Shown here piece after piece: positions 14,332 to 21,967 of a DNA stretch of 21,967 bases; position 1 is the first letter of the stretch, and the number at the start of each line of letters is the position of its first letter. This DNA is from an uncultured Chitinophagaceae bacterium (lineage in GTDB: Bacteria; Bacteroidota; Bacteroidia; Chitinophagales; Chitinophagaceae): the NCBI GenBank assembly GCA_946885665.1, contig CAMPGT010000030.1, positions 1 to 21,967 on the forward strand, in the 5' to 3' direction. The notes beneath the pieces were generated by a model. It was not told the origin of the DNA, did not search any database, and saw only the letters and a list, made by a program, of their open reading frames with translations. The translations under genes were made by a program, and so were the position numbers.

Positions 14332-16680
14332 ATGCGTATTGTCTTTACCTTATCCTTTGTTTTGTGCGGCCTGCTGGGTTTTTCACAAAACCGGTTCACG
14401 ATCAGCGGGTACGTGCGCGATTCGCTTTCAGGAGAAACACTCATTGGAGCCACAGTGTTTGTGAGCGGTGAATCGAACGCCATTATCAGCAATGCATACG
14501 GCTATTACTCGGTTACCCTTCCCGAAGGGAATTACACCCTCGCGGTAACTTTTGCCGGCTATGTTGCAGCCGATACTTCGATAGAGCTGCACGGCAACCG
14601 CACCATTAATTTCGGCCTGATGCAGCGGTCGCTACTGCAGGAAGTGGTGGTCTCATCGCAGCGGCGCGATAATAATGTAAGGTCGCCGCAAATGGGGAAG
14701 ATTGATCTCTCCGTTGCCCGCATTAAATCGGTGCCGGTGCTGCTCGGCGAAACGGACCTGTTGAAAACGCTGCAGTTGCTTCCCGGCGTTCGCAATGCCG
14801 GAGAAGGCAATACGGGTTTGTACGTTCGCGGAGGCGGCCCCGACCAAAACCTCATCCTGCTCGACGATGCCATCGTGTACAATACCGGGCACCTGTTTGG
14901 TTTCTTCTCGATATTCAACTCGGATGCCATCAAAAATATATCACTCATCAAGGGAAACATGCCTGCCCAATATGGCGGCCGTCTTTCGTCGGTGCTCGAC
15001 GTGGCGATGAAAGACGGCAACCTGAAAGATTTTGAGGGAGAGGGCGGCATCGGCCTCATCGCGTCGCGGATTTCTTTGCAGGGACCGATAAAAAAGAACA
15101 AGGCATCGTTCATCGTATCTGCCCGGAGAACTTATATCGATGTGCTCACCAAACCATTCATTCCCAAAACAAGCGACTTTTATGGTTCAGGTTATTATTT
15201 CTATGATCTCAACATGAAAGTGAATTATAAATTTTCGGAAAACGACAGGCTATACCTCAGCGGATATTTTGGAAGAGACGTGTTTACATTCAACAATTCA
15301 AAAAGATCGTTCAGTGCCGACATTCCCTGGGGAAATTCAACCGCCACCCTGAGGTGGAACCATGTGTTCAACCAAAAATTATTTGCCAACACCACGCTGG
15401 TGTACAACGATTATAAATTCGCTTTCGGCGCCTCGCAAAATGATTTCAGCCTGAATCTTTCTTCGGGTATCAGGGACTGGAATGCAAAAGTGGATATGGA
15501 TTATTACCCGGCGCCGGATCACAAAGTGAAATTCGGCGGACAGTTCACCTATCACACTTTTGTTCCCAACATATTAACGGGCGAACAGGGTGAAACGAAA
15601 TTTGAGCCCAATAACGAAAACACGAAGTACGCGCGCGAAGCTGCGCTGTATGTGCAGGACCAGTGGGAACTGAACGACAGGTTGAATATAAATGCCGGCG
15701 TCAGGTATTCGGCGTTTACGCAGGCGGGTCCGTATACGATATTTGAACGCGATGACAACGGCAATAAAATTGACAGCACTTTTTACGGCAGGAACAAAGC
15801 GATAAAAACGTATGGCGGCATCGAGCCGCGGCTCACCTTTCGGTATAGTATAGACGAAAACACGTCGCTGAAGGCGGGCCTTGCGCGCAACCTCCAGTAC
15901 ATTCATTTGGTCAGCAATGCCGGATCCACGCTTCCCACCGATCTGTGGGTTCCCAGCACATATCGCGTGAAGCCGCAAAAGAGCATGCAGTATTCTGTCG
16001 GGATATTTAAGAATTTCAGTGGCAACACGTATGAAACTTCGGTCGAACTGTATTACAAGGATATGGCTAACCAGGTGGAATATGGCGAAGGGTACACGCC
16101 GTCTCTCAGCGACCCGGAAAGTGAGTTTGTATTTGGAAAGGGATGGAGCTATGGCAGTGAGTTTTTCATCAACAAAACGAGGGGCAGGCTTACCGGATGG
16201 ATAGGGTACACGTTGTCGTGGACGTGGAGAAAATTTAAAGACCTGAATGATGGTGAAAAATACCCTGCGAAGTATGACAGGCGGCATGATATTTCGGTGG
16301 TGGCCAGCTATGAGTTGAACCCGAAGTGGAAGCTGTCGGCGGTATTTGTGTATGGTTCGGGAAACGCTACAACGCTGCCGGAGAGATTTTATATTGTTGA
16401 TGGCGTGCTGACGCAGGAGTACAGCAAGGTGAACCAGTACAGGTTGCCGGCGTATCACCGGATGGATGTGTCGGCTACGCTGACGCCAAAGCATAAGCCT
16501 GGTAAAAAACTTATTACGAGTTGGGTGTTTAGTTTGTATAACAGTTACAGCAGGCTAAATCCGTACTTTATTTATTTCGACCAGCAGGGAAGCCCTTACG
16601 ACGGATCGTTGAAGATTGAGGCGAGAAAGGTTTCGTTATTTCCCATCATTCCGGCGGTGACGTGGAACTTTAAGTTTTGA
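14332..16680 (+). CDS. TonB-dependent outer-membrane receptor with carboxypeptidase-regulatory-like domain
   Basis: A 782-residue outer-membrane active transporter. The signal peptide ends near FSQ (19). Residues about 22-95 form a carboxypeptidase-regulatory-like beta domain (ISGYVRDSLSGETLIGA). The plug follows (about 115-225) with LLPGVRNAGEGNTGLYVRGG, DQNLILLDDAIVYN and NMPAQYGGRLSSVLDV. The rest is a 22-strand barrel ending in AVTWNFKF. There is no SusD partner, so it is not a typical glycan system. The neighbouring DUF3347 lipoprotein suggests a metal or metallophore substrate; that is inference. It ends 11 bp before the convergent gene at 16692, and the spacer carries a period-7 repeat. 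Confidence 0.92.
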   Translation: MRIVFTLSFVLCGLLGFSQNRFTISGYVRDSLSGETLIGATVFVSGESNAIISNAYGYYSVTLPEGNYTLAVTFAGYVAADTSIELHGNRTINFGLMQRSLLQEVVVSSQRRDNNVRSPQMGKIDLSVARIKSVPVLLGETDLLKTLQLLPGVRNAGEGNTGLYVRGGGPDQNLILLDDAIVYNTGHLFGFFSIFNSDAIKNISLIKGNMPAQYGGRLSSVLDVAMKDGNLKDFEGEGGIGLIASRISLQGPIKKNKASFIVSARRTYIDVLTKPFIPKTSDFYGSGYYFYDLNMKVNYKFSENDRLYLSGYFGRDVFTFNNSKRSFSADIPWGNSTATLRWNHVFNQKLFANTTLVYNDYKFAFGASQNDFSLNLSSGIRDWNAKVDMDYYPAPDHKVKFGGQFTYHTFVPNILTGEQGETKFEPNNENTKYAREAALYVQDQWELNDRLNINAGVRYSAFTQAGPYTIFERDDNGNKIDSTFYGRNKAIKTYGGIEPRLTFRYSIDENTSLKAGLARNLQYIHLVSNAGSTLPTDLWVPSTYRVKPQKSMQYSVGIFKNFSGNTYETSVELYYKDMANQVEYGEGYTPSLSDPESEFVFGKGWSYGSEFFINKTRGRLTGWIGYTLSWTWRKFKDLNDGEKYPAKYDRRHDISVVASYELNPKWKLSAVFVYGSGNATTLPERFYIVDGVLTQEYSKVNQYRLPAYHRMDVSATLTPKHKPGKKLITSWVFSLYNSYSRLNPYFIYFDQQGSPYDGSLKIEARKVSLFPIIPAVTWNFKF

Positions 16681-16710
16681 CTTCTCCCGTTTCACGGCTC
16701 CCGTTTGAAC
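16681..16710. repeat. Period-7 repeat at the convergent 3' ends
   Basis: From 16684 the sequence reads CTCCCGT, TTCACGG, CTCCCGT, TTGAACC: four seven-base units, with units one and three identical. It spans the 11-bp gap and enters the last codons of the minus-strand gene (FKREP). Unlike the TTGCC arrays, the unit sequence differs, but the period and position are the same. No terminator hairpin was found here. Confidence 0.45.
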
Positions 16711-17789
16711 CTCACCATCGCATTCTTCTGCTCCGTCGACGTGATCCGCACTTCATATTGCTTATCCCCCGCATTCACAATCATCAAAGAGGTATTGGGA
16801 GGAATTTCCCCGAGATTATCCGCCACCATCACCAGTTCATGAACATCCCCTTCGTTAGGAAGCGCTATCGTGAAAGTAATGGCCTGGTCGGTGAGCCGCT
16901 GATGCGCCATCACCAGTTTATTATCTATATAAACAGAAACGGTGTCGTTATCAATGGTGCCGTTATCATAAATTTTTATGTGCACCTCGCTGGCGGGTGT
17001 ATAGATCGTTTTCACCAGTTCGTTGGTCCTCTGCGAAAGCACCTGCGGTATGGCAACAGGGGCCGAAGGTTTTGGAATTTCGCGGGTAAATGAATCAGGC
17101 GAAACTTTCTTCAGCTCCGGTGGTTTCTTTTGCGGCGGTGGCGGTTTCGGCTTTGAAGGCGTTGCCTTCGGTTTCGATGGCGTTGATTTTGGTTTTGCTG
17201 GTGGCTTTTTAGCCGTTAGCGGCGAAGGCGTAACTTTTTTTTCTGATAGCGCCGGTTTTTTCGGAGTTGCTTTCACCGCGGGCGGCCTGGGTTTCGGCTT
17301 CTCAGCCAGGAACGGTTCTGCATAAAAATCAGATGTGGTCACTTTTCGAAGAAAAACCGTACCGCCCCCGCATTGGGTAGAATCTCTCGAGCCAATGCTC
17401 GTGTAGGTGCCTTCGAGAAATTCTTCATCGCCAACTTTCGAATATTGAAGAAAACACGTCATGAGGCAGGCGCTTCCGTCGGCGCTTTTCACTTCTATCA
17501 ATTTTGTTTCGCCCAGCAACACTTTTTTTGTTTTAGGGCTGATGGTACCTACGCAGGCGGCCTTGCCATAAAAAACAGTGGATTTATAAGAATAGGTGAC
17601 ACCTTCGAAGCCTCGGTCGGATTGCAGGATCTGCGTTTCAAATTTGTATCGTTCGGAAAGGCCGAGGCTGTCGAGAAACCTGTTGCCCGAATTAAAGTGT
17701 CCTCGCCAGATACCCGTAAGATCCTGTGCCGGCGCGCAGAACGAGAATAAGCAAAAGATCGCAGCGAGGATGCTTCGGACATTCTTCAT
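16692..17789 (-). CDS. Secreted two-domain protein with Pro/Lys-rich linker, unknown function
   Basis: A 365-residue exported protein that I cannot name. A signal peptide ends near CAPAQ (22). Residues 24-155 form a beta-rich domain starting LTGIWRGHF, with four cysteines (79, 108, 112, 140) that could form disulfides. Residues about 162-245 are a low-complexity Pro/Lys linker with the repeated unit TPSKPKA/TPSKPKP. Residues 255-365 form a C-terminal beta domain (EVHIKIYDNGTIDNDTVSVYID, then NLGEIPPNTSLMIVNAGDKQYEV). Sequences like this last part recur at the ends of secreted Bacteroidota proteins. The linker suggests it spans cell wall or surface space. It is convergent with the TonB receptor and divergent from thrS. 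Confidence 0.75.
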   Translation of the reverse strand: MKNVRSILAAIFCLFSFCAPAQDLTGIWRGHFNSGNRFLDSLGLSERYKFETQILQSDRGFEGVTYSYKSTVFYGKAACVGTISPKTKKVLLGETKLIEVKSADGSACLMTCFLQYSKVGDEEFLEGTYTSIGSRDSTQCGGGTVFLRKVTTSDFYAEPFLAEKPKPRPPAVKATPKKPALSEKKVTPSPLTAKKPPAKPKSTPSKPKATPSKPKPPPPQKKPPELKKVSPDSFTREIPKPSAPVAIPQVLSQRTNELVKTIYTPASEVHIKIYDNGTIDNDTVSVYIDNKLVMAHQRLTDQAITFTIALPNEGDVHELVMVADNLGEIPPNTSLMIVNAGDKQYEVRITSTEQKNAMVRFKREP

Positions 17790-17833
17790 ACCGGCGGCAA
17801 ATTACCCAATAAAGCAGAACAGCACTTAAATAT

Positions 17834-17850
17834 GCAGATGCTGCGTCTGC
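17834..17850. promoter_or_regulatory. Small inverted repeat in the divergent thrS control region
   Basis: GCAGATG-CTG-CGTCTGC forms a seven-pair stem with one G-T wobble and a three-base loop. It lies 12-28 bases before the thrS -7 box and so overlaps its -33 region. It could be an operator for either thrS or the divergent gene at 17789, or chance. Confidence 0.35.
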
Positions 17851-17861
17851 AAATAGTTCGT

Positions 17862-17869
17862 TAAATTTG
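17862..17869 (+). promoter_or_regulatory. Candidate -7 box of thrS
   Basis: TAAATTTG fully matches TAnnTTTG and would start transcription near 17876, leaving a leader of about 20 nt. That is too short for a T-box or a long leader control element. No clear -33 TTG was found. Confidence 0.45.
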
Positions 17870-17895
17870 CACTCCCCAAAAAAAGGTACAAGAGA

Positions 17896-19827
17896 ATGAT
17901 CAACATCACATTACCGGATGGAGCAGTAAGGCAGTATGAAAAAGGAATTACTTCGTTGGAGATTGCAAAATCGATCAGCGAAGGGCTTGCAAAAAAAGTG
18001 CTTGCCGCGAAGGTGAACGGACAGGTATGGGATGCCACGCGCCCTATTGACACAGATGCGCAGCTTAAATTGCTTACCTGGGATGATGCGGAAGGCAAAT
18101 CGACTTTCTGGCACTCTTCGGCGCACCTGCTTGCCGAGGCTGTTGAATCATTATATCCGGGCGTCAAGTTTTGGGTGGGACCTCCGGTTGACAATGGCTT
18201 TTACTACGATATGGACCTCGGTGGCAGGCAGCTTAACGATGAAGACCTGAAAAAGGTGGAAACGAAAATGAATGAGCTGGCAAAGCAGGGCAACCGTTAT
18301 AACCGTAAGGAAATTTCAAAGGCCGATGCCGTAAAATACTTCACCGATAAATCGGACGAATACAAGCTCGATCTGCTGCAGGGATTAAAAGATGGCGAGA
18401 TCACCTTTTACACCCAGGGCAATTTCACCGACCTGTGCCGCGGACCGCATATCCCCAATACGGGGTTCATCAAAGCGATCAAGCTGACGAACGTTGCCGG
18501 TGCCTACTGGAAGGGCGATGAAAGAAATAAAATGCTTACCCGCGTGTACGGTGTCACCTTTCCAAACCAGAAGGAACTTGATGGATACCTGGAGATGCTC
18601 GAGGAGGCCAAAAAAAGGGATCACCGCAAGCTCGGCAAGGAACTGGGCATCTTCACTTTCGATGACGAGGTGGGCCCGGGATTGCCTTTGTGGATGCCCA
18701 ATGGTACCGTCATCATAGAAGAGCTGGAAAAACTCGCCAAATCCACCGAGGAAAAAGGTGGTTATAAGCGTGTTGTCACCCCTCACATCGCCAAAGAGAG
18801 TTTGTACCTTACATCCGGGCATTTACCTTATTACCAGGACGGGATGTTTCCTCCGATGGAACTGGAAGGAGTGAAGTATTACCTGAAGGCAATGAATTGT
18901 CCGCATCATCATAAGATATTTGCAGCCGAGCCGCGCAGTTACAAGGACCTGCCGCTGCGGCTGGCGGAGTACGGCACCTGTTACAGGTACGAGCAAAGCG
19001 GCGAATTGTTCGGCCTGATGCGGGTGAGGTGCCTGCATATGAACGATGCGCACATTTATTGCAGCAAAGACCAGTTCTATGACGAGTTCAGGAAGGTGAA
19101 CGAAATGTACCTGAAGTATTTCAAAATATTCGGCATCGACAGGTACGTGATTCGGCTGAGTCGTCATGAACCCTCCAAACTGGGGCAGAAGTACATCGAC
19201 GAGCCGGAATTGTGGATAGAAACTGAAAACCTGGTCCGCGACGTGCTGGTAAAAACGAATACGCCGTTTGTGGAGGTTGCCGACGAGGCGGCGTTTTACG
19301 GACCGAAAATTGATGTGCAGATATGGAGCACCATTGGCAGGGAGTTCACGCTGGCCACCAACCAGGTGGATTTTGCGCAGGGTAGGAGGTTTAAGCTGGA
19401 ATTTACCAATAAGGACAACCAGCCCGAGGTGCCATTGATCATTCACAGGGCGCCCCTGGGCACCCATGAGCGGTTCATCGGTTTCCTGCTCGAGCATTAC
19501 GCTGGTAAATTCCCTGCCTGGCTGGCGCCGTTGCAGGTCAGGGTTTTACCGATCAGCGACAAGTTTCTGGAATACGCACAAACTGTTTCAGATAAGCTGA
19601 AAAAAGCAGATATTCGTACGGAGGTGGATGAACGGAGCGAGAAGATTGGCAAGAAGATCAGGGATGCGGAGGTGGCGAAGGTGCCTTATATGCTGATCAT
19701 CGGCGAGAAGGAAGTAAACGACGGCAAGGTGTCGGTGAGAAGGCAGGGGAAAGGCGACGAAGGATCGATCGATCCCGACGAGTTCATTGCAAGGCTGCAA
19801 CAGGAAATCGCAAACAAAGAAAGCTAA
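17896..19827 (+). CDS. thrS: Threonyl-tRNA synthetase
   Basis: A 643-residue class II synthetase of normal bacterial length that charges tRNA-Thr with threonine. Domains in order are TGS (1-62), editing domain with HSSAH (73-77) and CRGPH, catalytic core, and anticodon-binding domain (from about residue 540). The editing His and Cys residues are present, so mischarged Ser should be cleared. The catalytic zinc ligands are present in MNCPHHH (Cys), NDAHIYC (His) and IHRAPLG (His). Compared with E. coli, MNCPGH is MNCPHH and RVRGFTQDDAH is RVRCLHMNDAH. An AGGTACAAGAG stretch precedes the ATG. infC follows after 113 bp. Confidence 0.97.
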   Translation: MINITLPDGAVRQYEKGITSLEIAKSISEGLAKKVLAAKVNGQVWDATRPIDTDAQLKLLTWDDAEGKSTFWHSSAHLLAEAVESLYPGVKFWVGPPVDNGFYYDMDLGGRQLNDEDLKKVETKMNELAKQGNRYNRKEISKADAVKYFTDKSDEYKLDLLQGLKDGEITFYTQGNFTDLCRGPHIPNTGFIKAIKLTNVAGAYWKGDERNKMLTRVYGVTFPNQKELDGYLEMLEEAKKRDHRKLGKELGIFTFDDEVGPGLPLWMPNGTVIIEELEKLAKSTEEKGGYKRVVTPHIAKESLYLTSGHLPYYQDGMFPPMELEGVKYYLKAMNCPHHHKIFAAEPRSYKDLPLRLAEYGTCYRYEQSGELFGLMRVRCLHMNDAHIYCSKDQFYDEFRKVNEMYLKYFKIFGIDRYVIRLSRHEPSKLGQKYIDEPELWIETENLVRDVLVKTNTPFVEVADEAAFYGPKIDVQIWSTIGREFTLATNQVDFAQGRRFKLEFTNKDNQPEVPLIIHRAPLGTHERFIGFLLEHYAGKFPAWLAPLQVRVLPISDKFLEYAQTVSDKLKKADIRTEVDERSEKIGKKIRDAEVAKVPYMLIIGEKEVNDGKVSVRRQGKGDEGSIDPDEFIARLQQEIANKES

Positions 19828-19940
19828 GTCTTTGCCGTTTGCCGATTGCCCCAAAAAACACACCCTCCTCCTTTCCCAGGGGGAGCATTAAACAATAAAA
19901 CAAGCATCAGTTATCCTTGGGAGGGATAATAAATTAATTT
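19828..19940. other. thrS-infC spacer with heptad repeat and GC-rich inverted segment
   Basis: Directly after the thrS stop the sequence reads TTTGCC, GTTTGCC, GATTGCC (19831-19850), related to the array at 7-33. Next come CTCCTCC and AGGGGGAG, which can pair imperfectly (about 19864-19886), with no T-run after them, so this is not a clear terminator. AT-rich sequence follows up to infC. Read-through from thrS into infC is likely. Confidence 0.5.
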
Positions 19941-20537
19941 ATGGCATTTCCACCCAGGCAACCGAGGGGATTTAATCCCCGGTTCAAAAGAGAGCAGCAA
20001 CAGGAACACAGAACCAACCACATGATACGTGTTCCGCAGGTGAGATTGGTTGGCGACAATGTAGAAGTAGGGGTTTATTCAACACAAGAGGCGATGAAAA
20101 TTGCGCAGGACCAGGGATTGGATCTAGTCGAGATCTCTCCGCAGGCCGACCCTCCAGTGTGTAAAATAATTGACTACAATAAATTCCTGTACGAGAAGAA
20201 GCGTAAGGAAAAAGAAATGAAAGCGAAAAGCAAGTCGGCGGAAGTGAAAGAGATACGTTTCACGCCCGGCACCGACGATCATGATTTCGATTTCAAATCC
20301 AAACATGCCGAAAGCTTCCTGAAAGAAGGAAACAAAGTAAAGGCATACGTGCAATTCAAAGGCAGGGCCATTATGTTTAAGGAAAGAGGCGAACTGCTGT
20401 TGTTGAAGTTTGCCGAAAGACTGGCCGACGTGGGTCAGCCCGAGGCTCTTCCGAAAATGGAAGGGAAGAGGATGCTGATCATCTTTGCGCCCAAAGCGCA
20501 AAAGAAGAAAGCTGGCCAGGAAAAACCGCAATCGTAA
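19941..20537 (+). CDS. infC: Translation initiation factor IF-3
   Basis: A 198-residue initiation factor that binds the 30S subunit and keeps it free of 50S and of wrong start codons. The N-terminal domain holds VRLVGDNVEVGVYSTQEAM, followed by the helical linker KIIDYNKFLYEKKRKEKE. The C-terminal domain contains VKEIRFTPGTDDHDF, VKAYVQFKGRAI and GKRMLIIFAPK. A short basic extension with Gln (to about residue 28) precedes the N-domain. The start here is ATG, not the AUU used for autoregulation in E. coli. The usual downstream ribosomal genes rpmI and rplT are absent: a terminator follows and the next gene is on the other strand. Confidence 0.97.
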   Translation: MAFPPRQPRGFNPRFKREQQQEHRTNHMIRVPQVRLVGDNVEVGVYSTQEAMKIAQDQGLDLVEISPQADPPVCKIIDYNKFLYEKKRKEKEMKAKSKSAEVKEIRFTPGTDDHDFDFKSKHAESFLKEGNKVKAYVQFKGRAIMFKERGELLLLKFAERLADVGQPEALPKMEGKRMLIIFAPKAQKKKAGQEKPQS

Positions 20538-20540
20538 TTA

Positions 20541-20557
20541 CGCCGCCGGCGAGGCGG
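20541..20557. repeat. GC-rich hairpin after infC
   Basis: CCGCC-GGCGA-GGCGG forms a five-pair stem four bases after the infC stop, just before the main terminator. There is no T-run behind it. It may stabilise the infC mRNA 3' end. Confidence 0.35.
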
Positions 20558-20568
20558 TTACCCGAAAT

Positions 20569-20606
20569 AAAAAGTGCATCTTCCTTTCGGCAAGATGCAC
20601 TTTTTT
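20569..20606. terminator. Strong bidirectional intrinsic terminator
   Basis: AAAAAGTGCATCTT pairs with AAGATGCACTTTTT across a nine-base loop (CCTTTCGGC), a perfect 14-bp stem. Six Ts end the plus strand at 20601-20606, and the stem's A-run gives a T-run on the minus strand. It should end both infC on the plus strand and the OmpA-family gene on the minus strand. Confidence 0.9.
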
Positions 20607-20627
20607 CATCCGGAAAATATCCACGAG

Positions 20628-21967
20628 TTAGAGTTTTATAAATTCTACGCGGCGGTTATTTGCTTTTCCCGTTTCTTTGGTATTGTCGTCAACCGGCTGT
20701 GATTCACCTTTTCCATCGGTTTCCATCCTCGATTCGTCAATGCCGAATTCCGAATGAAGCGCCGCTCTAACCGCTGCCGCTCTTCTTTTGGACAGTTCGA
20801 GATTTGCGGCATCGTCGCCATCCGAATCTGTATGTCCCACTATCTTAACGCGAACGCTGCTGTTTTCCTTCAATACATTGGCAATATCTTTCAGCGTGCC
20901 GTAGGATTCGGCTTTCACCACATCTTTATTGACGTCGAATAAGATACCTGAGGTAACAAATTTTCCTTCCGTGATTAATTTGGCGCGGGTGTCGGGAGCG
21001 CCTATGGCGAGGCGCAAATTATTGAGCAGGTAAAAATCATTGTTTTTTGCGTAGGCGCCCTGGCTGCCGATCGTCAATGCATTATAAGTTGAGGCGGCAT
21101 CGAATGCGCGGGGGATATCCCAAATTTTTTCCCCGTTAAGGTAAACGCGAAGGCGTTGCTTTTGCCGCCATATCGAAATATGTGCAAATTTTGACGTGGT
21201 ACTGTTCCAGCTTGTAAATCCGACGTCGTTGTTGATCTGGTGGGTGCCGCCTTTGCCGGCAATAAGTTTCGAATTTCCATTTGCGCCGCTGGCGGTTACA
21301 TACGGCTTGAACTCGAGATGAAGGGCGTGATCGCCCTGCCACTGCACATAATAGCCGTACTTCGCAAATTGATCGGGATCTTTGAGATTGACAATATTGA
21401 AGGCGAGGGGCCAGGAGTTCCAATTGTCGTTAACACCGAGGTCGAATTCCAGCGTAAAGTTTTCAGGAAGCGAGGTGATGAATTCCGGATGATAGGCGCC
21501 GTCCTTCGCGATCTTCAGCCATTGGCCATCCCTGTTGTTCAGCTTCACCACCTCCGCCGTGGCATTGGTGTTCCATCGCTGCGGAAAGTCGCCGATTTCG
21601 GTTCGCGCAAAATCTTCATAGGCGATCACTTTTTCGCCGGGTACAAAATCATACTTTGAATAAGCTTCCAGCTTCGCTGGTTTTCCTTCCGATGAAGGTT
21701 CATCGGAAGCAGAGGTGCTGCTGTTGCTGCTATTATCACTGCTCACGGTTGAATTATCGTTGCCGGCGTTTGTGTTGGATTCGTTGTCTGACCTGTTATC
21801 ATTATCTTTCTTATTTTTCTTGCCGTCGGTGGCGTCGTCGATCGTCTTATCGACCTTGTCTCCGGTTTTCTGTTCGATTTTGTTTTTTGCGCGTTCGGCG
21901 ATGCGTTTGATGAATTGTGCTTTGGACGACGACAGCACGCCGAGGGTAATGAAGAGAAACACCAGCT
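20628..21967 (-). CDS. OmpA-family peptidoglycan-binding protein with lectin-like domain, 5' end cut by window
   Basis: At least 444 residues. The frame runs off the right edge, and the GTG at 21962 is probably inside the signal peptide (FLFITLGVLSSSKAQ), so the true start lies outside. After the signal come a Lys-rich amphipathic stretch and a low-complexity Asp/Asn/Ser linker (about 38-95). Residues about 105-325 are a beta-rich, concanavalin/LamG-like domain (LPENFTLEFDLG, RLRVYLNGEKIWDIP). The C-terminal 110 residues are an OmpA domain: GILFDVNKDVV, VKIVGHTDSDGDDAANLELSKRRA, NNRRVEFIKL. The Asp and Arg that grip diaminopimelate in OmpA domains are present. It probably ties an outer-membrane or surface complex to the cell wall. 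Confidence 0.88.
   Translation of the reverse strand, partial: LVFLFITLGVLSSSKAQFIKRIAERAKNKIEQKTGDKVDKTIDDATDGKKNKKDNDNRSDNESNTNAGNDNSTVSSDNSSNSSTSASDEPSSEGKPAKLEAYSKYDFVPGEKVIAYEDFARTEIGDFPQRWNTNATAEVVKLNNRDGQWLKIAKDGAYHPEFITSLPENFTLEFDLGVNDNWNSWPLAFNIVNLKDPDQFAKYGYYVQWQGDHALHLEFKPYVTASGANGNSKLIAGKGGTHQINNDVGFTSWNSTTSKFAHISIWRQKQRLRVYLNGEKIWDIPRAFDAASTYNALTIGSQGAYAKNNDFYLLNNLRLAIGAPDTRAKLITEGKFVTSGILFDVNKDVVKAESYGTLKDIANVLKENSSVRVKIVGHTDSDGDDAANLELSKRRAAAVRAALHSEFGIDESRMETDGKGESQPVDDNTKETGKANNRRVEFIKL

Noticed and set aside
15574..16494. A 306-codon minus-strand frame opposite the TonB receptor
   Set aside because: It is rich in Arg, His and Val with no domain pattern, and the opposite strand is clearly coding.
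19864..19886. GC-rich inverted segment after thrS as a terminator
   Set aside because: The pairing is imperfect and no T-run follows on either strand.

Overview
The window looks like a chromosomal segment of a Bacteroidota bacterium, most likely from the Chitinophagaceae. The signs are a TonB-dependent receptor with an N-terminal carboxypeptidase-regulatory-like domain, DUF4199 and DUF3347 proteins, an MbnP-family lipoprotein, and several TAnnTTTG-type promoter -7 boxes with no strong Shine-Dalgarno sites. No rRNA, tRNA, CRISPR array, insertion sequence or phage gene was found. Species-level identity cannot be read from the sequence.

Layout. (1) 35-4939, minus strand: a tight run of five genes, transcribed right to left. 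They are a dihydroorotase homologue that has lost most of its metal ligands, a DUF4199 membrane protein, a family 2 glycosyltransferase, a family 4 glycosyltransferase and a heptose-7-phosphate kinase-like GHMP kinase. Gaps are at most 11 bp, or the genes overlap. (2) 4978-7110, minus strand: a small Cys-motif membrane protein, an MbnP-like lipoprotein with a His-rich tail, and a barrel-like protein whose N-terminus carries CDICGCG. This reads as a metal (probably copper) handling cassette that runs into region 1. (3) About 7213-7726: roughly 500 bp without a convincing gene, containing a terminator-like hairpin on the plus strand. (4) 7727-9174, plus strand: CmoA (carboxy-SAM synthase) overlapping by 4 nt a membrane methyltransferase of the isoprenylcysteine/phospholipid type. 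(5) 9190-13586, minus strand: a possible 35-residue membrane microprotein, a patatin phospholipase fused to an outer-membrane barrel, and an ABC-F ATPase. (6) 13733-16680, plus strand: a DUF3347 lipoprotein and a TonB-dependent receptor 2 bp apart, probably a second metal-related unit. (7) 16692-17789, minus strand: a secreted three-part protein with a Pro/Lys-rich linker. (8) 17896-20537, plus strand: thrS and infC. (9) 20628 to the right edge, minus strand: an OmpA-family protein facing infC across a strong bidirectional terminator.

How the genes work together. The envelope dominates: surface glycan synthesis (region 1), outer-membrane barrels and receptors, lipoproteins and an OmpA anchor. 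Translation genes (thrS, infC, ABC-F, cmoA) are interspersed. The best leads are the ligand-less dihydroorotase leading a glycan operon, the Cys-protein/MbnP/CDICGCG cassette, the cmoA plus membrane methyltransferase pair that lacks cmoB, the orphan terminator hairpin before cmoA, and the seven-base-period repeats found at the 3' ends of genes.
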